From: a virus
Virus record (IMG/VR): IMGVR_UViG_3300048839_000434
Coordinates: 1-37,518 of that record
Direction: 5' to 3' (one strand)
DNA length: 37,518 bases
The first letter of the stretch is position 1. The number at the start of each line of letters is the position of its first letter. Under the pieces are notes generated by a model. That model was not told where the DNA came from. It saw only the letters and a list, made by a program, of their open reading frames with translations, and searched no databases. Positions 19,870-27,862 of this stretch are shown piece by piece. Position numbers and translations under genes: made by a program.

Positions 19870-21132
19870 TTAGAAGGTTATGATACCGCTCATCTCGGGC
19901 TGTTTGTTAACAACGCCGAAAAGCGTATCGAGACGGTACTTAGTGCGCATCGTATTGATGTCGTACTGTTTCTGCATGACAAGCTCGATGCCCTGGTCAG
20001 TGGTCGCGCGCATGATAGCCGCGCCAGCATCGGAGGGAACCGCATAGCGGCCGGGGAGAATCTCTATGGCCTCTTTGTGCCAGAAGGGATTGGCCGCGCG
20101 GGCGGTGGCGTTCAGGAACACGATAGCCGAGTTGTTCACGGGAGTATTCACGACGCAGTTCTGATATTGAAGCTCGGGATCGGTGCCGCCCTGGCCGGAG
20201 ATGTACGGGGGGCAAATGGTCGCGGTATTCGCGCCATCTACGCTTATGATGCGGAAGGTCTTGAGCTGGCCGGTATCCTGCTTGGTAATGTGATGCACGG
20301 CATTGACAGTCGCAATGGTAAACGCATCGCCCGCGCGAACGCCAGCAGCCTGCACGCCCGCTATGGTCACCTGCTGGAAGCGGTTATCGACATTAGAGCG
20401 CTCACCGGTCGCGGCTACGCTAGTAGCTTCGGGAACATAGACGTTACCGCCAGCGGCAAGGGTGTTGAATACCAAACCGGCGGCACCCTGGGCAAGAAGG
20501 CGTACAGCGTAGTCAAGCTTGAAGGTCTCGAAGCTAGCCACGCTGCCGACATAAGCGCGCTCATAGGCAGTAGTAGGCTTGCCGGGCATATACTGGCGCG
20601 CGGCCAGGTCAGCGGCCATGCCGTTATAGTCGCGGGTAGACAGCGCGAGGTAGCGGTCGTAGTCCGGTATGCCCTGCTCGTTCATTATCGCCTCGATAGC
20701 GGCCACGTCGGCAAAGCCAGTCGCGGCAACGCCACGCGCTACCACAAGCGAACCTTGCAGAGCGGCTACGTTCATGACGGCGATATTGATGTCGCTGGCA
20801 AGTTTCTGTTTCGCGGCTTCGCCCAGGCGGTTTTCCTGGAGAGCATCGCGCAACTCGGAAGCGGTCATAACCCACGGCACGGACTTCGAGAAGCCGATAG
20901 TCGCGGGGACGCTAAGCTGCATGCTGTCCTTGAAATTAAGCGTCTGATCGGTTCCGTCAAAGCTCTGTGCTATGTACGGTTCGGGGCGCCAAATGACGTT
21001 ACCCGTGCGCTCCATCATCGACTGGTCGGTATTGTATACCGCCACATTGCGAGAGAGTACGAGCGCATCCTGGAATCCTTCAAGGATATCCTCGAACGCT
21101 ACACGCTCCTCTTTGCTAAATTCGTTAGCCAT
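19870..21132 (-). CDS. Major coat protein, P22 gp5-like (420 aa)
   Basis: ATG 21132 (MANEFSKEERVAFEDILEG) lies behind GAGG; upstream in-frame codons are part of the leader. Length is near P22 gp5 (430 aa). The plan is typical: an acidic N-terminal helix, VYNTDQSMMERTGNVIWRP with a PYIAQS follow-up, then SVPATIGFSKSVPWVMTASELRD and the segment LASDINIAVMNVAALQGSLVV. The conserved tail region contains QDTGQLKTFRIISVDGANTATI and IEILPGRYAVPSDAGAAIMRA (the P22-type 'L.GRY..P' block). It should adopt the HK97 fold with an inserted domain. It has its own promoter behind the scaffold gene and hairpins on both sides. Confidence 0.88.
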   Translation of the reverse strand: MANEFSKEERVAFEDILEGFQDALVLSRNVAVYNTDQSMMERTGNVIWRPEPYIAQSFDGTDQTLNFKDSMQLSVPATIGFSKSVPWVMTASELRDALQENRLGEAAKQKLASDINIAVMNVAALQGSLVVARGVAATGFADVAAIEAIMNEQGIPDYDRYLALSTRDYNGMAADLAARQYMPGKPTTAYERAYVGSVASFETFKLDYAVRLLAQGAAGLVFNTLAAGGNVYVPEATSVAATGERSNVDNRFQQVTIAGVQAAGVRAGDAFTIATVNAVHHITKQDTGQLKTFRIISVDGANTATICPPYISGQGGTDPELQYQNCVVNTPVNNSAIVFLNATARAANPFWHKEAIEILPGRYAVPSDAGAAIMRATTDQGIELVMQKQYDINTMRTKYRLDTLFGVVNKQPEMSGIITF

Positions 21133-21265
21133 AATTAAAACCTCAAAAAGTAAGAGTAGAAGCCCCGCCAACGGCGGTTTGTTCTCATCTCACCCTTTGA
21201 GGCCGGGCGGTTGGCAGTAGACTGCTGTTTTATACGGGCAGCGAGCCGTCAATAAGTCAATGCTA

Positions 21266-21294
21266 ATGCTATACTATTTTGCGCCCTTTGTCAA
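21266..21294 (-). promoter_or_regulatory. Coat-gene promoter at the end of the scaffold gene
   Basis: Read leftward: TTGACA at 21294-21289, overlapping the scaffold stop, 17-bp spacer, TAGCAT at 21271-21266. The leader (21265-21133) contains a CCGCC/GGCGG hairpin about 25-40 bases before the coat ATG. A separate promoter would raise coat over scaffold and portal. Confidence 0.6.
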
Positions 21295-22097
21295 GCCTTG
21301 GCCTTAGAGCGCTTGTACGCCATAACCTTCGTATAATCGCCGGTGCGGTTCGCCTCTTCGCGGAGCCTGGCAAGTGTGCTATCTATCGTGCCGGACGGGC
21401 GAGCGTTGCCTACTATCTTTCCTTCGGGCTGCGTGGCCGGTTTCTTTGTCGATACTTTCAAGGTCGCCTCCAGTTTAGCGATTGCGAACGCGAACTTAAC
21501 CGGGTCTTTAATCGCCGCTATTTCCTTTGCCTTGGCTTCGTTCTTGCCCATGGCATATATCAGTAACGTGGGGTCATTAGCGCCGTGTACGATTATGCCC
21601 TGCTGCGTTTGGTCAAGGACTTCAAGCACGGTCGCCTCGGCTTCGTCGAAGTCGTCAGCCTTGAAGCTGGCCTTTGCTTCCTGATACGCTTCAAGCTTTT
21701 CCGCCCATGACTTCTCTGCCTTCTCGGCTTCAAGCCTGGCCTGCGCGGCTTTTTCGTCGGCTTTTTTCTTGCGGTCGTACCACGTTGTCAAAGCCGTTTC
21801 GTACTTGTCCGTATCGTAGTCATAAGCCTGTAGCGTCGGCTTTTCGCCCACTGCAGGCTCGGCCTTAGCCGCTTCCTTCTCTTCCAGCTTCTTGCGCGCT
21901 TCTCGTAGTTCCTTTTCAAGCTCACGGTTACGCTGGCGCACCTTCTTTACCCATACCGGCGCGGGCTGCTCTTCCTCTACCTCTGGCGCTGGTTCATCGC
22001 CAATCGTAACGGTAATTTGTTCTTGCTCTTCCTGCGGTTCGGTCGTTTCCTCGGCGGCTATCTCGGCTACCGGCTCGGCCTTTTTCTCTTCGTCCAT
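21291..22097 (-). CDS. Scaffolding protein (268 aa)
   Basis: ATG 22097 lies behind AAAGGGA. It is an acidic N-terminus (VAEIAAEETTEPQEEQEQ), a long charged coiled coil (VRQRNRELEKELREARKKLEEKEAAK) and a basic C-terminus rich in Arg/Lys (TLARLREEANRTGDYTKVMAYKRSKAKA, two parts). A basic helix-turn-helix at the end is the coat-binding element of P22 gp8-type scaffolds (303 aa). The gene order portal, scaffold, coat agrees. It should direct procapsid assembly and leave before packaging. Confidence 0.82.
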   Translation of the reverse strand: MDEEKKAEPVAEIAAEETTEPQEEQEQITVTIGDEPAPEVEEEQPAPVWVKKVRQRNRELEKELREARKKLEEKEAAKAEPAVGEKPTLQAYDYDTDKYETALTTWYDRKKKADEKAAQARLEAEKAEKSWAEKLEAYQEAKASFKADDFDEAEATVLEVLDQTQQGIIVHGANDPTLLIYAMGKNEAKAKEIAAIKDPVKFAFAIAKLEATLKVSTKKPATQPEGKIVGNARPSGTIDSTLARLREEANRTGDYTKVMAYKRSKAKA

Positions 22098-22143
22098 GCT
22101 GTATTCCCTTTCTCCCTTGAATAGCGCCAAGGGGAAGCGCGAA

Positions 22144-22878
22144 TTACAATGACGCTAAAAGCGCCAGGATATCCCTATCTTCACGGTCGCGGTCTTTCAA
22201 TGCCCGATGCGATTTCACGCGCGCTACTTGGCTAGGCGTCAAGGCTGATTGCATGCCGCGCACCATAAACGCCGGTTTCTGCGCCATCTTGCGTAACGGC
22301 TTGACCGGCTCTACCTTCGCATTCGCCGCAATCGTTCCGCGCTGGCTCGGAGGCGGCGCGCCTTCGCGTCCCTTTGTCCGTATCGCATAGATAGGCGGAT
22401 AATACGACCACGCGCCACGCGGGCCGCCTGCGCCTAATGGCTTCGGGTTCGCTCCCGGCGTAAAATCCGCTACAATCGCTTGACTCGGTACAAGGAGCGT
22501 TTCTGCTACCGTTACCGGGTAGATTACTTTAGCCTCTGCCGTGATAGCCTGGCTTGGCGCAAGTAATGATTCTACTATAACACAATTGATATTGGTCTGT
22601 ACACTTGCAGCTTGCGACGGCGCTAGCAGAGTCTCCGCGATTGATACCGGCATAACCGTGCCAGCGGTAGCGGCCTGGCTTGGCGCGGGCATAGACTCGG
22701 CAACGGTTATCTGAAAGCTAGCTACTCCGCCGGATGCCGTGCGCGTTGGATACGTCCAAACGGCATAGGCAATATCGTCAATGACGCTACCATCGGACGG
22801 CGCTGGCACTTGTGCGTCAACCGTCCTGGTTACATGAGTCCATACGCCATCGGCATATTCAGCCGGGGTATAAATCAT
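22144..22878 (-). CDS. Virion protein with four tandem PxPSQA-type repeats (244 aa)
   Basis: Coupled by ATGA to the preceding gene. After an N-terminal AEYADGVWTHVTRTV and YAVWTYPTRTA pair, four roughly 22-25-residue units occur, each with an 'xVAE(S/T)(L/M)hxPSQA' core: VAESMPAPSQAA, IAETLLAPSQAA, IVESLLAPSQAI and VAETLLVPSQAI. A proline-rich linker and a basic C-terminal tail (ARVKSHRALKDRDREDRDI) follow. The VWT..TRT motif also ends the protein encoded just upstream, so the two probably share an evolutionary unit. The role is unknown; the position between portal and scaffold suggests head-associated fibres or decoration. Confidence 0.65.
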   Translation of the reverse strand: MIYTPAEYADGVWTHVTRTVDAQVPAPSDGSVIDDIAYAVWTYPTRTASGGVASFQITVAESMPAPSQAATAGTVMPVSIAETLLAPSQAASVQTNINCVIVESLLAPSQAITAEAKVIYPVTVAETLLVPSQAIVADFTPGANPKPLGAGGPRGAWSYYPPIYAIRTKGREGAPPPSQRGTIAANAKVEPVKPLRKMAQKPAFMVRGMQSALTPSQVARVKSHRALKDRDREDRDILALLASL

Positions 22879-23774
22879 GCTGTCAGCGTCCGGCCTACTC
22901 TAGTCCATACTGCCGCGGCTACCTCGGCGGGAGTAGGTGATAGCGATTCTTCGGTACCGGCAACTTGCATAAGCCACCGCGCCCCGTCATCGGTGAAGCT
23001 ATCGGCCTCAAATCCGATATTCGTAGTCTCGCCGATAACGATGCCCCAAAGCGGAAGCGTCAACGCGCCGTAGCATCCGGCGTAGCAACGTGGATCGCCG
23101 AATGTCGGGCTTGACGCCTCTTGCCCCAGGTACGGCAGTTCCATAACCTGCACGCCACCGATACAGATACGGCCTTGGCCGCGTACTTGCCCGATTTGGT
23201 CGCACGTTACGCTGATTGACAGTATCGTCCAATCGGCGGCGGGCGTGTAGTCGAGTAGCGTTTGGTTGGCCGTGGTGAGACTCGTTACAACACGGCTTGA
23301 GCGTATATCGGGGCCGCTTGCGTTCCTGCCGATAATCGTAGTAGTCCACACTGAAGGGCCGGCGCTTGCAGGCGTTGCGCGTACCAGAAACTGCGTAGAC
23401 GCTGGGCAGATAATACCTTCACCTAGCGATGGATTTTGACAGCGGTTTTGCCACGGGCTTACTACCTCGAATCCGCCTGACGCAACTGGCATAGGATTGT
23501 CAAGGTAGCGAGCCTCAAACATCTGTACGCCGCCAATGTCCACGCGATACGTTCCACACGGGATGCCCACAAGATTAAGTAGCCCTGCGACGTTGGCATT
23601 GATCGAGAAGGCAAGCCCCTTGAGCGTCAACCGATTCGCCGCCGGTACGCTATGGCATAGCACATCGATGCCGCTAATATACGGGAACTCCCCACCGATT
23701 ATCTTATCGGACGGCGGCGAGGACATACCGCATTTAGCAGGCCCATCGGCGGCAAATAGCCCCATGTCAAGCAT
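22875..23774 (-). CDS. Hypothetical virion protein (299 aa)
   Basis: The protein has two related halves. Each contains a beta-rich segment followed by a variant of 'G.VQMFEARYLDNPMPVASGGFE / GVQVMELPYLGQEASSPTFGD'. Eight cysteines are spread through the protein. It ends TPAEVAAAVWTRVGRTLTA, the 'AVWT..TRTLT' motif known from several phage tail or head-fibre proteins and repeated in the next gene. No enzyme motif is visible. The internal duplication suggests two similar sandwich domains. Confidence 0.62.
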   Translation of the reverse strand: MLDMGLFAADGPAKCGMSSPPSDKIIGGEFPYISGIDVLCHSVPAANRLTLKGLAFSINANVAGLLNLVGIPCGTYRVDIGGVQMFEARYLDNPMPVASGGFEVVSPWQNRCQNPSLGEGIICPASTQFLVRATPASAGPSVWTTTIIGRNASGPDIRSSRVVTSLTTANQTLLDYTPAADWTILSISVTCDQIGQVRGQGRICIGGVQVMELPYLGQEASSPTFGDPRCYAGCYGALTLPLWGIVIGETTNIGFEADSFTDDGARWLMQVAGTEESLSPTPAEVAAAVWTRVGRTLTA

Positions 23775-23777
23775 GAA

Positions 23778-24131
23778 TCAGCCCTGCCCGAAAAATGCCC
23801 CATACCAGCGCATGGAAGTGGTCGCGGCAGGCGTGACGTGCCATCCTAGCGTTTCCGCCCCGGAGAATACAAGGCCATCGCCCCATGGTATCACGATAAC
23901 GCCAGCGAGCGAAGCAAGGTCGGTATTCTGTACGCGGCCTTCGAACTTATCAACGCCGCCTTGGCGAATGAATACCACGCCCATGTTGGATTCGGTAGCG
24001 CTGTACGCGGTCAGGTAGCCGGATATGGTCGCCGCCTTAAAGCTCGTCGTATTCGCGGGCGTTCCCGATATAACCGTCTGCCCCGCCGTAACGGCGGTAG
24101 TGGTCAAGCCGCCTGCTAAAATTGTTGCCAT
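23778..24131 (-). CDS. Small beta-rich virion protein (117 aa)
   Basis: ATG overlaps the previous stop as TAATG. The sequence is low in charge with alternating strands (GLTTTAVTAGQTVISGTPAN, YLTAYSATESNMGVVFIRQGG, LAGVIVIPWGDGLVFSGAETL), resembling a single-domain decoration or head-fibre protein. No family is assigned. It belongs to the coupled gene set between portal and scaffold. Confidence 0.62.
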   Translation of the reverse strand: MATILAGGLTTTAVTAGQTVISGTPANTTSFKAATISGYLTAYSATESNMGVVFIRQGGVDKFEGRVQNTDLASLAGVIVIPWGDGLVFSGAETLGWHVTPAATTSMRWYGAFFGQG

Positions 24132-24427
24132 TATAAAACCTCCAATTCAGTCTCGACATTGACAGCGCCATTCGTATCGTCATCGTGGACCGTGACTATC
24201 TCGGGCAATTTCCCTGTCGTTTGGTCAACGGGCAATCCAAAAAGCATAGGCTGAAACGGCGTGTACGCATAGCCGTGAGCTATAATCTTGCCTACCATTG
24301 CGCCGAACTCGTCAACCGGCAAGCGAATAAGCCGCGCGACGCCATGATGCACCTTTTTAAGCGCGTGCTGTAGCTCGGTATGAATAGTCGCGTTCAAGTA
24401 TGGGCCTGCGTCAACTAATGGAATCAT
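24131..24427 (-). CDS. Hypothetical protein (98 aa)
   Basis: Coupled to both neighbours (ATGA before, TAATG after). It has a helical first half rich in His (TIHTELQHALKKVHHGVARL), then FGAMVGKIIAHGYAYTPFQPMLFG and an acidic tail. No family is recognised. The position suggests a head-joining or capsid accessory role. Confidence 0.58.
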   Translation of the reverse strand: MIPLVDAGPYLNATIHTELQHALKKVHHGVARLIRLPVDEFGAMVGKIIAHGYAYTPFQPMLFGLPVDQTTGKLPEIVTVHDDDTNGAVNVETELEVL

Positions 24428-24837
24428 CCTAGACTCTCTTGATGCGTAAAGCCGGTGCAGGTTATCTCGCCAAACTGCGTTATTGACGTATTCGGCATTT
24501 CAAGGTCGCTGCCGGATCCGGTTACTCCGCATGTACCATCGCCCATAGGCGTAGTGCCGTCCGATTTGAATAGCCGGTAAAACTGCGCTATGCCGGTATT
24601 GTCCGCGCTTGAGTCCTTCGTTATCGCGTTAGCCGTTATCAGTCCGGCCACCGCCGCGCCGAACGCCGGATTGCCAAAGGTAAGCTCGCCTAGCAACACT
24701 TGAGCGCCTAGCGCCGTGTCTGCCGTTGCTGGCTTGGCCCCGTTGTATATCCTGATAAGCCCCGCATTCATCGCCGTGGCCCATGCGTTCGCTTTCACAT
24801 TGGCCGATTCAATCGATACTTTGATTTCATGCGCCAT
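24424..24837 (-). CDS. Conserved small virion protein (137 aa)
   Basis: ATG 24837 lies behind AAGGGTGG; it overlaps the portal stop by 11 bases. The helical start (MAHEIKVSIESANVKANAWA) is followed by a strand-rich body: LGELTFGNPAFGAAVAGLIT, ADNTGIAQFYRLFKSDG, SDLEMPNTSITQFGEITCTGF. The block 'L..l.FGnPAFg.aa.G...anai' followed by 'A..yR.....g' recurs in small phage structural proteins encoded near the portal. The exact role is unknown. Confidence 0.65.
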   Translation of the reverse strand: MAHEIKVSIESANVKANAWATAMNAGLIRIYNGAKPATADTALGAQVLLGELTFGNPAFGAAVAGLITANAITKDSSADNTGIAQFYRLFKSDGTTPMGDGTCGVTGSGSDLEMPNTSITQFGEITCTGFTHQESLG

Positions 24838-27055
24838 TGCGTCCACCCTTCACAATCTCGGCCGCTATCATCTCGCCATCGGGGCCGCGCTCGATCTTGT
24901 GTATCTTTGTAGTCTGCTCGCCATCGTTATGGATATGCACGGTAATCGGCGGTATCTTCGGCGCGGCTTCGGTAACGGCTAGCTGTTGCTCGACGCTCCG
25001 TAGCTTTTCCTGCATTTCCATCGCAAGGCGCGTACTGTCGCCCTCGGTCTTGCCCAACGCCGCAACGGCCTGCGCTTCCTTTAGCTTCATGCTAGCCTCG
25101 GTTTCGAGCGCCTGGGCTTTCTTCAATTCGACGTTCGCTATGCTTTCAAGAACTTCAGTCCGCGCTTTCGTAGCCTTAGCCTGCGCCTCTTCGGCCATAG
25201 CCTCAAGCGCCTGGTCTTGCGGGGTCTTTTCCTGGGCCTGCGCGGCGAGCATTTGCGCTTCTTCCTCGGTAGGCTCGACAGCTCCCATGCGTACAAGTTT
25301 CTTGCGGAAAAAGTCTCTGACGCCCCCGATGCCTTCGCCTTCCATGTTCATTATCGCCATAGCCTGCAATACCTGCATTGTCTCGGGGTCGCCCTGCGAT
25401 ACTTGCATCATGCCGGTAAGCGCGCGTACGGTCGCTTCACGCCTGGAAGAGCTGGACGGGCCAACGTCAACAGCGACATCGAACGCGGCGCGGGATAAGT
25501 CATTCTCATAAATCACCGCGCCGGACTCGTCGGCGTTAGGCCGCATAAGCTCTACTTTGCCCGCTACATCGGCGCTGCTAATAGTCTTCATTGACCGGCC
25601 GGATTCGACGTAAACGTCCTTTGCCATTGATAGCCATATCTCGCCAACGCGGCGGATAGACTTAGCAAAGTTGGACACGTAGATAAAAGTCTGCATGTCC
25701 ATGCGGGTCTGTATCATCTCAACGGCTTTACCGCTGATATTCGATACCATCTTATCCGCTTCGCCCTGGTTGCCGAGTATAGACTGCATGTCTACCTCGG
25801 TAAGCTGTAAGAGCGCGGCCATAGCGGGCGCAATCTGCGGTGGCTTTGTGTACGACAACGGGCCTGCGGGCATCGGGTTGCCGTCTGCGCCGGTGATAGC
25901 GTTGACAAGCAAGTAAGGATAGTTCTTTAAGTTATCCTCGCTCCACATCTGCGCGTGTCCGGCCATCTGCTCGGGGTTAAATATAGGCTTTTCAGTACTC
26001 GACAGCGCAGACAGTTCCGCAAGCTTTGATAGCTGCATATTCTTTAAGCGCTGGGCGTCTTTGGCTAAGCGAACATGCCCCATGCAGCGCTCTATGTTAT
26101 CCACAAACCAACGCTTGCCGTACACGGGCACTACGGGGATGCACTTGCCAGCGATTAGGCCGCAATCCTCAAGTATCTTATTGCCGGAAAGTATGTACTT
26201 ATGAACGCGCTTTGTCTTTATCTTCTTGCGGCGAGTTTCGCGGTATCCGGTCGCTTCAAGCTCTGGCTCTATATTGTCATCTTCGTTAAGCTCGGATTGC
26301 TTGTACTTTATTTCGTCGCCAGTCGCCACGCTCGTAAAGGTCAAAGCATAATCTGATTCTTCGTCTATCTCGTAGTATTCGGCGACGAATACCATGTCAG
26401 GCGTGAACCAATCGAACTCGGTCTGCTCGACTTCCTTGGACACGCTGGCCGGGCTTGCGTTGTACTCCAGCTCATACGCTTCGGGCGTCATCGAGTAGAG
26501 TACAAAGCAGCACTTCGCGTCCGCTTTATCCTGGCGCTTGGCGTCAAGGTCAAAGAATACTGAGCTATCCGCGTCATAAATAGGCTCTATCTTTATGCGC
26601 TGGCGGTCATCGTCGGGATCTTCGTCATCCTCGTAAACCGTGCGAAGCCTAAGCGCTCCAAAGCCACCGCCCACGGCCTCCTCGAAGGCGTTATCGTAAG
26701 CCTCTTCCGCGCCGCTATCATGTTCGTCTGCGCGGAAAAGCCCGTTGCACGCATCGGAAAGCTTGTCATCGTTGTTGCCGTCTTTGGCTACGAAGTCAAC
26801 GGTTATCCGGTTATTGCGGTATTCGTTGATGATGCGAATTACGGCCAGGTGCACCTTATTGACTTCGAACTTAGGCTTATTCTCAAACTGTTCGCCAAGC
26901 GGCCCTTCCCATTGCGCGCCAGCGAGCGAGTAGAATCGCCTATCTTGTAAACACTGCAAGCGCTCATCACGGAGCGCCGATTGTATACGGTCGAACTCGG
27001 TAATAGCGCGGTAATGGACTTTTGCAAGCCTGTCTTCGGTTGTCGGCCTTGGCAT
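24827..27055 (-). CDS. Portal protein, P22 gp1-like (742 aa)
   Basis: ATG 27055 (MPRPTTEDRLAKVH) lies behind GGGAGG and overlaps the previous stop as TAATG. Length is near P22 gp1 (725 aa). The N-terminal part has the family pattern: FYSLAGAQWEG, FEVNKVHLAVIRIINEYRNNRITVDF and GNNDDKLSDACNGLFR. The middle has the block KRVHKYILSGNKILED. A long C-terminal helix rich in Ala/Glu (about residues 600-720: AQMLAAQAQEK, AEEAQAKATKARTEV, LKKAQALETEASMKLKEA) is the barrel-type extension seen in P22-like portals. Twelve copies form the DNA channel at one vertex and dock terminase and then the gp4-like protein. Confidence 0.9.
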   Translation of the reverse strand: MPRPTTEDRLAKVHYRAITEFDRIQSALRDERLQCLQDRRFYSLAGAQWEGPLGEQFENKPKFEVNKVHLAVIRIINEYRNNRITVDFVAKDGNNDDKLSDACNGLFRADEHDSGAEEAYDNAFEEAVGGGFGALRLRTVYEDDEDPDDDRQRIKIEPIYDADSSVFFDLDAKRQDKADAKCCFVLYSMTPEAYELEYNASPASVSKEVEQTEFDWFTPDMVFVAEYYEIDEESDYALTFTSVATGDEIKYKQSELNEDDNIEPELEATGYRETRRKKIKTKRVHKYILSGNKILEDCGLIAGKCIPVVPVYGKRWFVDNIERCMGHVRLAKDAQRLKNMQLSKLAELSALSSTEKPIFNPEQMAGHAQMWSEDNLKNYPYLLVNAITGADGNPMPAGPLSYTKPPQIAPAMAALLQLTEVDMQSILGNQGEADKMVSNISGKAVEMIQTRMDMQTFIYVSNFAKSIRRVGEIWLSMAKDVYVESGRSMKTISSADVAGKVELMRPNADESGAVIYENDLSRAAFDVAVDVGPSSSSRREATVRALTGMMQVSQGDPETMQVLQAMAIMNMEGEGIGGVRDFFRKKLVRMGAVEPTEEEAQMLAAQAQEKTPQDQALEAMAEEAQAKATKARTEVLESIANVELKKAQALETEASMKLKEAQAVAALGKTEGDSTRLAMEMQEKLRSVEQQLAVTEAAPKIPPITVHIHNDGEQTTKIHKIERGPDGEMIAAEIVKGGRNGA

Positions 27056-27378
27056 TAGCGGCCTCCCTTTGTGGTAAAACGTCGACGGGTAGGGGTTAAT
27101 ATGGATTGTAACTTGAACTTGAACATGCGCCATTTGCGGGCAAGTTCGGACTCGGCCAGGCCCATCTTGACCGCTAGCCTCTGCGCCTGCTTCGGCGTGG
27201 CGCTGGCGTACAGGTCTTTATTGACGCGGTAAAGCATCTCATTTGACAAGCGGGCAAGCGCTGCGGCGTCTAGCCGGTTATGGCGCGGCACGCGAAAATC
27301 CTTGCACATGACTTTGTAGCTGTTTATTAAAACCGCCCTGTCGCGCGCGGCCTTTGCGCCTTTATTGTGTACGGTCAT
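27055..27378 (-). CDS. Basic helical hypothetical protein (107 aa)
   Basis: Coupled by ATGA to the previous gene and by TAATG to the portal. It is strongly basic, with Arg/Lys clusters (RRRFTTKGGR at the end), and helical throughout (LDAAALARLSNEMLYRVNKD, PKQAQRLAVKMGLAESELARKW). The net charge would permit DNA or acidic-protein binding. Lying between terminase and portal genes it may help packaging, which is inference. Confidence 0.6.
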   Translation of the reverse strand: MTVHNKGAKAARDRAVLINSYKVMCKDFRVPRHNRLDAAALARLSNEMLYRVNKDLYASATPKQAQRLAVKMGLAESELARKWRMFKFKLQSILTPTRRRFTTKGGR

Positions 27379-27581
27379 TCGTCAACCTCTCTGGCTTCAA
27401 GCTCAAGATAGTACATAAGCTCTGATATATCGCTAGGGGAATAATGGCGTACAAAGGCTTTAGCTATGCCGCTCCATGTCCAATCAGTGTCGTCATTCAA
27501 TTGGTCAAAGACGGATTGCGCCCGCGCGCTCCAATTCAAGTCATTATCGTAATCGTCATCATCATCGTATAGGTCTGCCAT
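27375..27581 (-). CDS. Acidic small protein (68 aa)
   Basis: ATG 27581 (MADLYDDDDDYDNDLNW) lies behind AAGGGGG. The N-terminus is very acidic, followed by helices with Trp-rich spacing (DWTWSGIAKAFVRHYSPSDIS, LMYYLELEAREVDE). It is opposite in charge to the basic protein encoded directly downstream, so the two may interact. No family is recognised. Confidence 0.6.
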   Translation of the reverse strand: MADLYDDDDDYDNDLNWSARAQSVFDQLNDDTDWTWSGIAKAFVRHYSPSDISELMYYLELEAREVDE

Positions 27582-27591
27582 ATCGGCCCCC

Positions 27592-27852
27592 TTATTCTCT
27601 AAGGCCAGGGAACTCTTCATCAAGCTCCATAAGTGCGCGCTCATAATCTGTTTTTTCGTAATATGGCACAGGGTTGTTTAACGAATTATTAGAAAGCCCA
27701 AAAACATTCGCCATCTGTTGCGCCCGTAGTTGTTGCATGGACTGATCAATTATTGCCTGGCTTTGTTGCTGCGCTAAAGCCATATATTGAGCGGACATAG
27801 ACGGAGCGCACATTATCCCCGATAAAGTATTATAATTAGCCGCATAATCCAT
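27592..27852 (-). CDS. Gln-rich hypothetical protein (86 aa)
   Basis: Glutamine- and methionine-rich helical middle (MALAQQQSQAIIDQSMQQLRA) followed by an acidic C-terminus (YEKTDYERALMELDEEF). The ATG is preceded by AAGGGGG. No family is recognised. It lies directly after the large terminase. Confidence 0.58.
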   Translation of the reverse strand: MDYAANYNTLSGIMCAPSMSAQYMALAQQQSQAIIDQSMQQLRAQQMANVFGLSNNSLNNPVPYYEKTDYERALMELDEEFPGLRE

Positions 27853-27862
27853 ACACGCCCCC

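Noticed and set aside
19834-21138. Very long (434-codon) rightward open frame antisense to the coat gene
   Set aside because: The coat gene is supported by family pattern, length, ribosome site and position. The antisense protein shows no domain and is rich in odd Ala/Gly/Arg/His runs; codon bias of the coat gene explains the lack of stops.
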